This document shows, in pieces, positions 36,012 through 45,739 of a stretch of DNA of 64,000 nt. Location: assembly GCA_030692515.1 (NCBI GenBank), contig JAUXZS010000020.1, forward strand, positions 620,001-684,000, read 5' to 3'. The notes beneath the pieces were generated by a model. That model did not search any database. It was given only the letters and a program-made list of their open reading frames with translations, and had not been told where the DNA came from. Position 1 is the stretch's first letter, and each line of letters opens with the position of its first letter. Source of the DNA: Bacteroidota bacterium (lineage in GTDB: Bacteria; Bacteroidota; Bacteroidia; B-17B0; Aurantibacillaceae). The translations under genes and the position numbers were made by a program.

Positions 36012-37410
36012 GATCTTCCCCACTTCTTAATTTTTCATAATCAGGACTTGTCAAATTATCCCAATAAAAACTTTCATCAATTTTTTTAAATTCTCTAAAA
36101 TTTTTCCAATAAATTTTTTCATTCATAGCATTAAAATGAATGAAATTTTTTGTGTACTGATAGGTTTGACCAATGTTTAAACAAACACATAGTATTATAA
36201 AAACAGTAGTTGCTAATATTACAAGAGGTTTTAAAAAATATTTTTTATTGGAGTAGAAAATAAAATCTACAAAAAAAGCAATTGGGATTGAAAGGTATGC
36301 AATATGTTGACAAAAACCTCTAGCTCCAAAACTTCCTCCAAAAAACCAATCCCACCAACAACTTAAAACATAAATAAATAAACAAGTAACAAAAATAAAT
36401 ACCCATTTAGAAATAGGAAAATCTTTTTTGATAAAGAAAAAGCCAATGAAAGCAGTTATAATAATTGGGGTGTAGGTAAGCCAACCTTTTCGGTAACTAA
36501 ATAAAATATTAATTATTTGCGGGTCGTTCCAAAAAAAACGTTCTCCGGGATATGAAAAATAAAGATATGTTCCTGTTTGATTTTTCCAAAAAATAAACTG
36601 TGGAGTCCAAAGCAAAAATCCAATAATTGCTATAATTATAAAATGAAAATAATTAGACAGAAAAAATTTAAATTTAGTTTTAAGGTCTGCCACAGACTTT
36701 ACATTCCAAAAAATAAAAAATAACAGAATTATAATTTCTGTCGGTCGGATAAGCGAAATAAGACCTATTACAATTCCCAGCAAAACAGTATAAATAATTT
36801 TTTGTTCTTTATGCCATTTGTATGTTAAACTTAAAAAAGCAGAAAAAAGAAAAAACAAATAACTATGACTCATCTCATTAACACAATAAGTATAGTAGAA
36901 AAGCATGGTTCCAAAAAAAACTGATATCAATGTTATTGTAGTGACAATTTCATTAAAAAAATTCTTTAAAAAATTTCGAAGGATAATCATCCCAAGCATC
37001 ACATAAAAAATACCTCCCCAGTAATTACAGGTTGCAAATGGTTCGCTAAAACCATCCATAGGACTTTTTTGGTTATAGGCTATTTTGTAGCCAAGCGCAA
37101 AAAAAGGAGCGTATAAAACAGACATGCCATAGGTTGTTTTTGGCATATGTGTTCCTTTTGGCCCAACTGCCAGATAACCTGCATATCTACTATCAAATTC
37201 AAAGGAATTGCTATTACAAAATTTGTAGGGCAAATAACTATAATAATGCATGGCGTCCCAAGAAAAACCAGATTCACCCTTAGATGAATTCCATGGACGC
37301 CAAAAGTCAACAAACCAAAAAGAAAAACAAAAACTAAAAATTAATAAAATAACACTTGGTTTTTTTAAAGTAGCTTCAGAAAAAAAATATTTAGAAAAAT
37401 TAAATTTCAT
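36001..37410 (-). CDS. Polytopic membrane protein, probable GT-C-type glycosyltransferase
   Basis: 469 residues with about eleven membrane helices. The first loop (residues about 35-110) contains KGESGFSWDAMHYYSYLPYK and the acidic residues expected in the catalytic loop of lipid-sugar-dependent GT-C enzymes; LISLIRPTEIIILLF is also typical. No exact family was recognised (it resembles unnamed DUF-type relatives of the PMT/GT39 clan). It stands between two other glycosylation genes and overlaps the GT2 gene, so it probably transfers a sugar from a polyprenyl carrier on the periplasmic side. Confidence 0.8.
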   Translation of the reverse strand: MKFNFSKYFFSEATLKKPSVILLIFSFCFSFWFVDFWRPWNSSKGESGFSWDAMHYYSYLPYKFCNSNSFEFDSRYAGYLAVGPKGTHMPKTTYGMSVLYAPFFALGYKIAYNQKSPMDGFSEPFATCNYWGGIFYVMLGMIILRNFLKNFFNEIVTTITLISVFFGTMLFYYTYCVNEMSHSYLFFLFSAFLSLTYKWHKEQKIIYTVLLGIVIGLISLIRPTEIIILLFFIFWNVKSVADLKTKFKFFLSNYFHFIIIAIIGFLLWTPQFIFWKNQTGTYLYFSYPGERFFWNDPQIINILFSYRKGWLTYTPIIITAFIGFFFIKKDFPISKWVFIFVTCLFIYVLSCWWDWFFGGSFGARGFCQHIAYLSIPIAFFVDFIFYSNKKYFLKPLVILATTVFIILCVCLNIGQTYQYTKNFIHFNAMNEKIYWKNFREFKKIDESFYWDNLTSPDYEKLRSGEDRDQ

Positions 37411-37437
37411 TTTATATCAATTATTTTCTCTCGACTC

Positions 37438-39036
37438 TTATCTTAGTTTGTAAATGATTAAACCTCGATGAGTTGAAATTACTTTATCACTAATATCTTT
37501 ACCATACATTTTATTAAACATAACAGAGTCGGTTAAAACAAAATACTTAAATTTTGGGTTATTCATTGTGATATCTAAACCTTCTTTGGAAATTCCCTGA
37601 TCAAAACTATAACCTAATTGATTTGAAAGGTACAATGCGTTACAGAAAGATATATCAAACCCGATCAAAACCTTATCAGATCTCCTAATTCCTAATGCTC
37701 TTAATTTTGGCTCCAGGTCTTCGAACTGCCTGTAATTCCCATAAAAATCTATTGCGTACTCACTATACCTATCATTATATACCAACTTTGTCCTTACTAA
37801 ACATTCTTTCACATTAAAAAACAAAACTATGAATAAAATGAATTTAGTGATTGAAAGATATTTTTCGGAAATTGTATTTACTAGATCAGCAAATGTTAAA
37901 AACAAAAGGAAAACACAGGGTAAAATTGCTATGATATAATAATCATGCCATCTAAATTGGTTAAAGAAAAAGTAAACATAAAAGACACAACCTAAAACAT
38001 AAAGTAAAGTAATTGAAAACAAAAAACGATTTACTAGCTTGTAACTTAGCGCAAAAAATAAAATTATACCGCAAATAAAAACATAAGTTTCATAAGGATA
38101 ATAATCAAACATCCATAAATTTTTTACAGTATCAAAAATGCTTTTAGCAACTTCCAAATCATTAACCATTACTGGCGATAAGGAAAAAGTTTCGTTATGA
38201 TGAGCCATGCTCAACCATGAGGCATAAAAATACCAAGCAAATACTACTAGCATTCCTCCAGTAATTCTTAAAAAAACTGCCTTTTTATTTTTAAATATGT
38301 GTAACTCTTGTTTAGTTTTAAAAAACTTTAAGTGATCCAAAATCAATAAACAAATAATGGCTACAAATCCAATAATTGCAATTGATTTAATTAAAGCGGC
38401 AAGAGTAGCAAAAAATATAAACCAATTAAGGTCTTTATTTTTATTTGAACTTAAGTACTTAAAAAAGAAATACCAAGAGGTTAGCGTAAATGCAAGACTG
38501 GGGACATCCGGCATAAAGCTTGGGGAATAATAGAGCAATACCGGAGAACAAATAACCGCCGCTACAATTCCAATAGAAAGCAAATAATTTTTTATAAACC
38601 GCAACACTAATAAATTAAAGAAAACTAAACCTAGTGTAATAATTAACAAACCAATAATTCTTAGATATATCTCATTAAACCCAAATAGTTTATACATTAC
38701 AGCTCCTCCGTAATATACTATTGGAAATTCTAACCCAGTAATTCCAACCCCAACAGAATCTTTTTGAACCATTGGCTTAAAAAAATTCATCTCGTTCTCA
38801 TAATAATTAAGAGCAACAGAAGCTCTCTGGCATTGGGCAGAAGAATGAATAGAACGAGGTCTCTTTTCAATATATTTATAGACGCCGACGTAGTAATAAA
38901 AAAAATGCAAAAAAATCAAAAATAAAAGAGTAGGTATTACTTTTTTTAACATTGGATTTTGAATTTCAAACTTCTTAGAAATCAAATTCACTTTGTTATT
39001 CAAATAACTTATATTGTTTTTTAATTTACTAAGCAC
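37438..39036 (-). CDS. Probable GT39 (ArnT-like) glycosyltransferase
   Basis: Up to 532 residues with about eleven membrane helices. The first periplasmic loop carries RSIHSSAQCQRASVALNYYE and the second FYYSPSFMPDVPSLAFTLTS, as in GT39/PMT_2 proteins using polyprenyl-phosphate sugars. The longest start is a GTG 3 bases after the preceding stop; an ATG 84 bases further in (MLKKVIPTLLFLIF) gives 504 residues starting right at the first helix and may be the true start. Part of the glycosylation tail of the minus-strand block; the acceptor is unknown. Confidence 0.85.
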   Translation of the reverse strand: MLSKLKNNISYLNNKVNLISKKFEIQNPMLKKVIPTLLFLIFLHFFYYYVGVYKYIEKRPRSIHSSAQCQRASVALNYYENEMNFFKPMVQKDSVGVGITGLEFPIVYYGGAVMYKLFGFNEIYLRIIGLLIITLGLVFFNLLVLRFIKNYLLSIGIVAAVICSPVLLYYSPSFMPDVPSLAFTLTSWYFFFKYLSSNKNKDLNWFIFFATLAALIKSIAIIGFVAIICLLILDHLKFFKTKQELHIFKNKKAVFLRITGGMLVVFAWYFYASWLSMAHHNETFSLSPVMVNDLEVAKSIFDTVKNLWMFDYYPYETYVFICGIILFFALSYKLVNRFLFSITLLYVLGCVFYVYFFFNQFRWHDYYIIAILPCVFLLFLTFADLVNTISEKYLSITKFILFIVLFFNVKECLVRTKLVYNDRYSEYAIDFYGNYRQFEDLEPKLRALGIRRSDKVLIGFDISFCNALYLSNQLGYSFDQGISKEGLDITMNNPKFKYFVLTDSVMFNKMYGKDISDKVISTHRGLIIYKLR

Positions 39037-39039
39037 AAC

Positions 39040-39567
39040 TTATAATTTAGTTTTTATTTTAACTATTAAGGTATCTAAATCAAATTTCTCGATATTTGTA
39101 TTACCCAAGCATGCAGAAACCTCAATAAAATTAAAAGTTTTATTGTCACGTTGCTGCCCAACCTCAATTGAATCAGAGAACCAACACCATTTATTCACAT
39201 CAAGATAACTATACTTTAAAGGCATATTTTTCCATATCAACACTTTATTACTATCCTCTTGCAAAACTGTTATGTTAAAAAAAGAATTTGTATAAACCTG
39301 ATTTGTTCTACCCTTTGCTTTAAAAATAATCCAAAGTTTTTTATCTTTAAATTCATCTTTTAGTTTATAAACGCTTCCTAAACCGTAAGAATTTGGCTTC
39401 ACTAATCTTGAAAATTTAAAATTTAAAATAGAATCATGTAAAAGTGAGTCGTCTCTTAATTTTGCTTTATTTACCACAACTACTTCTTCATAAATTGTTA
39501 TATACTTTTGGTTACACCCAAATAGCGTAAATGAAATAGCAAGACATATAAAAAACTTATTCAACAT
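39040..39567 (-). CDS. Hypothetical lipoprotein, 175 aa
   Basis: Signal and lipobox: MLNKFFICLAISFTLFGC. The mature part is beta-rich (KKLWIIFKAKGRTNQVYTNS, LIWKNMPLKYSYLDVNKW) and may be a small sandwich domain; no family is recognised. Its start codon overlaps the stop of the CoA-transferase subunit B gene by one base and its stop is 3 bases ahead of the GT39 gene, so it is translated from the same message. It may serve the glycosylation genes; inference from place only. Confidence 0.78.
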   Translation of the reverse strand: MLNKFFICLAISFTLFGCNQKYITIYEEVVVVNKAKLRDDSLLHDSILNFKFSRLVKPNSYGLGSVYKLKDEFKDKKLWIIFKAKGRTNQVYTNSFFNITVLQEDSNKVLIWKNMPLKYSYLDVNKWCWFSDSIEVGQQRDNKTFNFIEVSACLGNTNIEKFDLDTLIVKIKTKL

Positions 39568-40223
39568 TATATTACCATCTCTTTTATATCACCATCAATA
39601 ATTAATTTTCCGGCTGTAGCATTTTTAATTTGTTCGATACTTATTCCGGGAGCTCTTTCTAATAATTTAAAGCCGCCCTCGGGTAAAATTTCATACACAC
39701 CTAATTCTGTTACAATTTTTTTAACGCAACTTACGCCAGTTAGTGGCAAATCGCATTTTGATAATAGTTTTGATTGACCAGCTTTATTAACCTGTTGCAT
39801 TGCTACAATAATATTTTTAGCACTTGCCACAAGGTCCATTGCGCCACCCATTCCTTTAACCATTTTCCCTGGAATCTTCCAGTTGGCTATATCTCCATTC
39901 TCACTCACTTCCATTGCCCCTAAGATGGTGAGGTGAACTTTTTGAGAACGAATCATTCCAAAACTCATTGCGCTGTCAAAAATAGAAGCGCCTGGAAGTA
40001 AAGTTACTGTTTGTTTGCCAGCGTTAATAAGGTCGGCGTCTTCTTCTCCTTCAAATGGAAATGGTCCCATTCCTAAAATACCATTTTCACTTTGCAGCTC
40101 AACATTTATTCCTTCTGGAATATAATTTGCGACTAAAGTTGGGATACCAATTCCTAAGTTTACAAACATTCCATCTTTAACTTCTTTTGCAATTCGTTTT
40201 GCTATACCGTTTTTGTCTAACAT
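39567..40223 (-). CDS. scoB: CoA-transferase subunit B (3-oxoacid CoA-transferase type)
   Basis: 218 residues, normal for the beta subunit. The signature SENGILGMGPFPFEGEEDAD contains the catalytic glutamate motif (SENG) that forms the covalent CoA thioester. GIAKRIAKEVKDGMFVNLGIGIPTLVANYIPEG is the typical start. Together with subunit A it would move CoA between succinyl-CoA (or acetyl-CoA) and acetoacetate or a related oxoacid. Unusually the A subunit gene is not adjacent: an MBOAT gene and its partner lie between them, all in one tightly packed minus-strand run (2-base gap upstream, 1-base overlap downstream). Confidence 0.95.
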   Translation of the reverse strand: MLDKNGIAKRIAKEVKDGMFVNLGIGIPTLVANYIPEGINVELQSENGILGMGPFPFEGEEDADLINAGKQTVTLLPGASIFDSAMSFGMIRSQKVHLTILGAMEVSENGDIANWKIPGKMVKGMGGAMDLVASAKNIIVAMQQVNKAGQSKLLSKCDLPLTGVSCVKKIVTELGVYEILPEGGFKLLERAPGISIEQIKNATAGKLIIDGDIKEMVI

Positions 40224-40225
40224 AA

Positions 40226-41269
40226 TTAATACGCTTTTTTATATTGTTTTGAAAATTGTTTCCTTAATGAGTCTGCTAAATTTTTCGCAATTATCATTCG
40301 TCCTTTATAACCATAATGTTCAGTAGTCCAAGTTTGATCTGTAAATTCTAATCCATCAACTTTTTCTAAATTATCTACAACAGTGCAATTATTTTTAGAA
40401 TACCTTTTAACTAAAAAATCTCGGTTTTGTTTCATTAAAAATACTAATTCTTTACCAACTAAACTATCAGCATATTCAATATTCTCGGCCATTAAATTGA
40501 GATATAAATTAATCTCATTTTTATTGCACCAGTTAGCAATCTCATCAAAATCTTTAATTCTTGGATTATTTTCGCTTATATTAAATGCATAACCTTTAAT
40601 ATAATGACAAGCAAGGGTTATCTTTTCCGAGTCCCAACTTCCGTCTTCTCTCAAAAAACTTCCTTGACCCATTGCATTATCCCATTCTCTAACGGTTTTA
40701 TATTTAAATGTATAAGGAAATTTGAGTTGAGTAGTGCTCCAATCCTTAAGCATGGCAGACTCACGTTGTTGCTCTATTTTGTTATCAAAGGCCTGAAGAG
40801 AAAGTAAAAATCGATTGATTAAATTAGGATATGATTGAACTAAAACAATCGATTCTTGAAGTTGCGTTTCTAATTTTGAATTTATCCATGCTGCGTCAAA
40901 GGATCGCATATTTAAAGTAACAATAACTGCTTTGGGTTTATGATCATTTACATCAATTTGTTTAATCCAATATTTATAAATTCCTGCGTGTGTTGCTGCT
41001 TTATTTATGGTGGTTAATTTTAATGATGGGAAAAACAAGCCCGTTATTTCTGAAATATATTTTTTTATTGAATCGTTTTCGCGAACATTAAAATTTGAAG
41101 ATTCACCAAAATAAAAAATATCAGTTGAAGCTTGCGAATTTTGTATTTCAATTATTTGTTCACATTTCTCTGCAAGATCATTTTCATATAGAGTATAACT
41201 ATAAATGAAATTAAGACCAATTATAATTACAATTAATGAGCCAATTTTTATGAAAATTTTATTTAGCAT
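40226..41269 (-). CDS. SGNH/DltD-like membrane-anchored protein, partner of the MBOAT acyltransferase
   Basis: 347 residues from the MLNKIFIK start, whose ATG shares one base with the MBOAT stop (TAATG); an open extension of 28 codons lies within the MBOAT gene and was rejected. One N-terminal anchor helix (KIGSLIVIIIGLNFIYSYTL) precedes a periplasmic domain. IFYFGESSNFNVREND resembles SGNH block I (GES in place of GDS), VIVTLNMRSFD block III, and WTTEHYGYKGRM the C-terminal block with a possible catalytic His. MBOAT proteins of the AlgI/DltB/PatA type work with such SGNH partners to move acyl groups onto polysaccharide or peptidoglycan. The acceptor is unknown. Confidence 0.78.
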   Translation of the reverse strand: MLNKIFIKIGSLIVIIIGLNFIYSYTLYENDLAEKCEQIIEIQNSQASTDIFYFGESSNFNVRENDSIKKYISEITGLFFPSLKLTTINKAATHAGIYKYWIKQIDVNDHKPKAVIVTLNMRSFDAAWINSKLETQLQESIVLVQSYPNLINRFLLSLQAFDNKIEQQRESAMLKDWSTTQLKFPYTFKYKTVREWDNAMGQGSFLREDGSWDSEKITLACHYIKGYAFNISENNPRIKDFDEIANWCNKNEINLYLNLMAENIEYADSLVGKELVFLMKQNRDFLVKRYSKNNCTVVDNLEKVDGLEFTDQTWTTEHYGYKGRMIIAKNLADSLRKQFSKQYKKAY

Positions 41270-42675
41270 TAAAACTGAAAGTAAATAAATGTGAATTTTT
41301 GAGTACCCGAAAGCGCCATTAAACAAAATAAAATTAAACTGTAAAATGCCCATCTATATAGGGTTTTAAAGGTGTTTAACTTCGAATCAAATCTTGAGTT
41401 ATAGAGAAAAATATCAAAAACAATAATTAATCCCGAAAACATTAAAGCATACAAAACATCTATATCGATAGCTGGAGCACTATGATTTTTAGCGATAGCT
41501 TTAAACATATCTTTTGCTTTTTGAAAATTTTCAGCTCTAAAAAATATCCAGATAAACGAAGTAATAATAAATGTTTTAATTACAAGAAATATATTTAATA
41601 AGCTCCACTTGCTTTTAATTTCAAACTTAAATAGTTTAGAAAAATAACGTTCTATCAAAAGCACAAGTCCATGCAATGCACCCCATACTACAAAGGTCCA
41701 GCTTGCACCATGCCACAATCCACTAATCATAAAAACTATCAAAATATTTAAGCTCCACCTTGGAATTTTAACCCTATTGCCTCCTAGAGGAATATATAAA
41801 TAATCTCTGAACCAAGTACTAAGTGAAATATGCCAGCGTGTCCAAAATTCAGAAACACTTTTTGCAAGGTACGGAGTTTTAAAATTATCCATAATATTAA
41901 CGCCTAATAATTTTGCGCTACCTAATGCAATCGTTGAATAACCAAAAAAATCGGCATAAATCTGAAAAGAAAATAAAAAAACTGAAAGTAATACTTGTGA
42001 AGAACTATATTTTAAAGGATCTAAATAAATTTGATTTACGTATGGAGCAATGTTATCAGCTACGGCCATCTTAATAAATAAACCAAAAAGAATTAATTTG
42101 AATCCATCTGAAAAATTTTGATATAAAGGTTTATGTTCTGATTTTAAACTGTTCCCAAGTGTTTCGTAACGCTCTATTGGCCCAGCAACCATTTGTGGAA
42201 AGAACAAAACATAATTTGCAAAATAACCTAAATGTCTTTCTGCTTTTTGTTTTCCTCTATACACTTCGATCGTATAACTCATTGATTGAAATGTATGAAA
42301 CGAAAGACCTATTGGTAAAATGATATTGAAATTGGCAGATTGAAATTCCATTCCAAATAAAGAAAATACAGAAGCCAGATTCTCATTAAAAAAATTAAAA
42401 TATTTGAAGAAAGCTAAAAGACCAATGTTTGCAGTTAAACTTGCTATAAGGTAAAATAATTTTAGTCTTCCGTTTACACGTTCAATCGTGAGTGCAGAGA
42501 TATAATCAATAATAATAATTAGAAAAAGAATAAGAATGTATTCTGGCACAAACACCATGTAAAAGTAACAACTCGCAAAAAAGATTAATACCCATCTATA
42601 TTTTTGAGGCAATAAATAATATAGACCAACAACAATTGGTAAGAATAATAAAAAATGAAGCGAATTAAATAACAT
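41269..42675 (-). CDS. MBOAT family O-acyltransferase (AlgI/PatA-like)
   Basis: 468 residues with about eleven membrane helices. The opening MLFNSLHFLLFLPIVVGLYY and the middle FFPQMVAGPIERY, then FWTRWHISLSTWFRDYLYIP and GLWHGASWTFVVWGALHG are the MBOAT signature, with the invariant His near residue 322. These enzymes pass an acyl group, usually acetyl from acetyl-CoA, across the inner membrane to a periplasmic O-acetylation partner; the next gene encodes a fitting SGNH-like protein. It follows CoA-transferase subunit A by 6 bases. Substrate could be peptidoglycan, given the class A PBP and mre/rod genes upstream, or the glycan made by the genes downstream. Confidence 0.93.
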   Translation of the reverse strand: MLFNSLHFLLFLPIVVGLYYLLPQKYRWVLIFFASCYFYMVFVPEYILILFLIIIIDYISALTIERVNGRLKLFYLIASLTANIGLLAFFKYFNFFNENLASVFSLFGMEFQSANFNIILPIGLSFHTFQSMSYTIEVYRGKQKAERHLGYFANYVLFFPQMVAGPIERYETLGNSLKSEHKPLYQNFSDGFKLILFGLFIKMAVADNIAPYVNQIYLDPLKYSSSQVLLSVFLFSFQIYADFFGYSTIALGSAKLLGVNIMDNFKTPYLAKSVSEFWTRWHISLSTWFRDYLYIPLGGNRVKIPRWSLNILIVFMISGLWHGASWTFVVWGALHGLVLLIERYFSKLFKFEIKSKWSLLNIFLVIKTFIITSFIWIFFRAENFQKAKDMFKAIAKNHSAPAIDIDVLYALMFSGLIIVFDIFLYNSRFDSKLNTFKTLYRWAFYSLILFCLMALSGTQKFTFIYFQF

Positions 42676-42681
42676 TCCTTA

Positions 42682-43392
42682 TTATTTTTTCCTCACCGTT
42701 CTTTGTTCAATTCTCTTTTCGTATTTCTCACCTTGAAAAATTCTATGTACGTAAATTCCGGGTGTATGAATATGATTGGGGTCTAATTCGCCGGCAGGAA
42801 CTAAATGCTCAACCTCAGCAATTGTAATTTTTCCTGCCATTGCCATTACAGGATTAAAATTACGAGCTGTGCTTTTGTAAATTAAATTTCCGGCAGTATC
42901 ACCTTTCCATGCCTTAACAATTGCGAAATCAGCTTCAAAAGCTTTTTCCATTAAATATTCTTTCTCTTCTCCGTTATATTTAAATTTTCTGGTTTCTTTT
43001 CCAATGGCTACTTCTGTGCCAACACCCGCAGGTGTAAAAATTACAGGCATGCCATAACCAGCAGCCATACAGCGCGTTGCTAAAGTACCTTGCGGCACTA
43101 ATTCTACTTCAAGTTCTCCACTTAACATTTGACGTTCAAATTCATCGTTTTCACCAACATAACTAGATATCATTTTTTTTATCTGTTTTGTTTGAAGCAA
43201 TAATCCCAAACCAAAATCATCTACACCGGCATTATTACTTATACAAGTTAAATTTTTAACTTTCATTTTAACTAACTCGGCGATACAATTCTCGGGAATA
43301 CCACATAAGCCAAAGCCACCAAGCATAATTGTCATACCATCTGTTATTCCTACAACTGCTTCTTCAACATTTTTTACAACTCTATTAATCAT
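42682..43392 (-). CDS. scoA: CoA-transferase subunit A (3-oxoacid CoA-transferase type)
   Basis: 236 residues. The start [33 protein letters not shown] contains the CoA-transferase motif [11 protein letters not shown], and [14 protein letters not shown] and FTPAGVGTE follow, all as in ScoA/AtoD-type alpha subunits. It needs subunit B, which in most genomes is the next gene. Here subunit B is 2.5 kb downstream, separated by the MBOAT and SGNH-like genes. It begins 1 base after the PBP1A-type gene. Confidence 0.95.
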   Translation of the reverse strand: MINRVVKNVEEAVVGITDGMTIMLGGFGLCGIPENCIAELVKMKVKNLTCISNNAGVDDFGLGLLLQTKQIKKMISSYVGENDEFERQMLSGELEVELVPQGTLATRCMAAGYGMPVIFTPAGVGTEVAIGKETRKFKYNGEEKEYLMEKAFEADFAIVKAWKGDTAGNLIYKSTARNFNPVMAMAGKITIAEVEHLVPAGELDPNHIHTPGIYVHRIFQGEKYEKRIEQRTVRKK

Positions 43393-43393
43393 A

Positions 43394-45655
43394 TTATTGT
43401 TCTTTTAAATTATCAAATTCATTTTCATCACCAGAATCTTGAAATAAATCACTATCGTATTTACTACAATCCATTTCTAAATTAGGGTCTAAATTTTTTG
43501 GCCGCGGAAAATCTCCTTTGCTTACGTTTAATTTTTTATCGGCATAAACTTTACTAAAAAATTTACCCCAAATTGGTAAAGCCATACTTGCACCCTGCCC
43601 TTCAACCATCGAGTTAAAATGAACACTTCTATCTTCTCCCCCAACCCATGCACCTGCAACTAACTCTGGTGTTAATCCAATAAACCAACCGTCGGCATTT
43701 TTTTGTGTTGTACCGGTTTTACCAGCGATTTGATTCATTAATTTATGTCTGGAGCGTAAACGACTACCCGTTCCTCCATCCACAACACCACGCATTAATT
43801 GTATCATAACATATGCTTTTTCTTCGCTAAATATTTCATCAGAATTTGGGATAAATTCTTCTAGCACTTTACCATTCTTATCTTCTATTCGCGAAATAAA
43901 TGTTGGTTGAATATAAGTTCCCTTATTAACAAACGTTGCATTAGCGGCAACCATCTCAATTACGTTTATATCTGCAGTTCCTAAACATATGGAAGGCACT
44001 TCTGGAATTTCGGAAGTAATTCCCAATCTTTTTACTAGGGAAACAACTGCATGAGGACCATATTGCTTCATAATCCAAACCGTTATATAATTTATGGAAT
44101 TAGCTAATGCCTTTTTTAAAGTAATCATCTTCCCATTATTTTTATCGTTTGGTCCGTCAGAATTACTTGGACACCATTCTTTTCCATCAGGTAAAGAAAT
44201 ACAAGTGCGCACATTTGCAACCTGATGACAGGGAGAAAATCCTTCCTGAATTGCTAAAGCATAAACAAATGGTTTAAACGTTGAACCAACCTGACGGCGA
44301 CTAACTTTAACGTGATCGTATTTAAAATGTTTATGATTAATTCCTCCAACCCAAGCTTTAACATAACCCGTTTGAGGCTCCATTGCCATAAATCCAGTTT
44401 GTAAAAAACTTTTATAATATTTAATACTATCAAAAGGTGTAAGAACAGTGTCAATATCTCCACGTAAACTATAAACAGTCATTGCAACCGGTTTATAAAA
44501 CGATGCAATGATATCATCATGACTTAAGCCTTGTCTTTTTCCTGCTCTATAGCGTTCGCTTCTTTTTATAGAAGCATTCATGATGTTTTCAATTTCATCT
44601 TTTGAAACATTCCAGGCAAAAGGATAATTCTTTTTTGTTTTTAAATCTTTGTCGAAAATTTTCTGAAGATCTTGCATGTGCTCATAAACAGCCTCTTCTG
44701 CATACTGCTGCATTCGAGAATCGATAGTTGTATAAATTCTTAAACCATCTTTATAAATATTATAAGGCTTGTTTGTTTCTGGATTAATATTTTTTTCGCA
44801 CCAATTCTTTAAAAAATTATCGCGAATATATTCTCTTAAATATGGCGCTAAACCATCGTTATGATCTTCTGGACGGAAACTTAAATCCAGAGGTAATAAT
44901 TTTAAACTATCGTATTTTTGTTTGGATAGATAGCCATACTTCACCATTTGATTCATAACAACATTTCTGCGGTGCTTTGTGGTATCAGCATGTCTAATTG
45001 GATTAAACAGTGAAGGATTTTTTGCCATTCCAATTAACATTGCTGCTTGTTCAATCTTTAAACTATCTTGTGTACGGTTAAAATAAATTTGCGTAGCTGA
45101 TTTTACACCTACTGCTAAATTTAAAAAATCAAATTTATTTAGATAGAGTGCCATTATCTCATCCTTAGTGTAGTACTTTTCTAAACGAGTGGCAATAATC
45201 CATTCTTTCATTTTACGAATCACTAACTCTGGCTTAGTTAATTTTTCGCGAGGAAACATCATTTTAGCTAATTGCTGAGTAATAGTACTTCCTCCACCTT
45301 TATTACCACCAGTAAATGCACCAAGAAAAGAACGGCCTAAAGCTTTAATATCTACTCCGCTGTGTTCATAAAATCGAGCATCTTCAGTGGCTACTAAAGC
45401 ATTCACTAAATCTTTATCAAGTTCATTAAAGTTTACATTTACCCGATTCTCGCTATAATATTTTCCTAAAATTTTCATGTCGCCACTATAAACAATAGTG
45501 GCTAAATTATTTTTTGGATTTACTAATTCTTCTACATCGGGTAAAGAGCCAAAAGTTCCTATCCCTGTTAGGGTAACAATAGAGAAAATTATAAGGATTG
45601 GGCTAAGAAAAATTAGCCACAGCCATATTACGTATTTACTTGATTTTTGAGCCAT
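43394..45655 (-). CDS. Class A penicillin-binding protein (transglycosylase/transpeptidase, PBP1A type)
   Basis: 753 residues. A short cytoplasmic tail and one membrane helix ([20 protein letters not shown]) lead to a GT51 glycosyltransferase domain (about 60-240: [28 protein letters not shown]) that polymerises lipid II. The transpeptidase domain (about 420-700) has SxxK as GSTFK, SxN as SINYI and KTG as GKTGTTQ. It cross-links peptidoglycan in the periplasm. The C-terminus is acidic. It stands 84 bases after rodA, directly upstream of CoA-transferase subunit A (1 base), linking cell-wall synthesis with the acyl genes. Confidence 0.95.
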   Translation of the reverse strand: MAQKSSKYVIWLWLIFLSPILIIFSIVTLTGIGTFGSLPDVEELVNPKNNLATIVYSGDMKILGKYYSENRVNVNFNELDKDLVNALVATEDARFYEHSGVDIKALGRSFLGAFTGGNKGGGSTITQQLAKMMFPREKLTKPELVIRKMKEWIIATRLEKYYTKDEIMALYLNKFDFLNLAVGVKSATQIYFNRTQDSLKIEQAAMLIGMAKNPSLFNPIRHADTTKHRRNVVMNQMVKYGYLSKQKYDSLKLLPLDLSFRPEDHNDGLAPYLREYIRDNFLKNWCEKNINPETNKPYNIYKDGLRIYTTIDSRMQQYAEEAVYEHMQDLQKIFDKDLKTKKNYPFAWNVSKDEIENIMNASIKRSERYRAGKRQGLSHDDIIASFYKPVAMTVYSLRGDIDTVLTPFDSIKYYKSFLQTGFMAMEPQTGYVKAWVGGINHKHFKYDHVKVSRRQVGSTFKPFVYALAIQEGFSPCHQVANVRTCISLPDGKEWCPSNSDGPNDKNNGKMITLKKALANSINYITVWIMKQYGPHAVVSLVKRLGITSEIPEVPSICLGTADINVIEMVAANATFVNKGTYIQPTFISRIEDKNGKVLEEFIPNSDEIFSEEKAYVMIQLMRGVVDGGTGSRLRSRHKLMNQIAGKTGTTQKNADGWFIGLTPELVAGAWVGGEDRSVHFNSMVEGQGASMALPIWGKFFSKVYADKKLNVSKGDFPRPKNLDPNLEMDCSKYDSDLFQDSGDENEFDNLKEQ

Positions 45656-45739
45656 TTTGAAAGGGTAAAAATAACAAAAAGCCTCAATCTACAATGGTAA
45701 AATATGCGAAATTTATCACTATTAAATTATGAAACCTGA

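Noticed and set aside
41270-41353. 28-codon upstream extension of the SGNH-like gene
   Set aside because: It lies entirely within the MBOAT coding sequence, and the internal start gives a standard anchor helix with a TAATG stop-start overlap.
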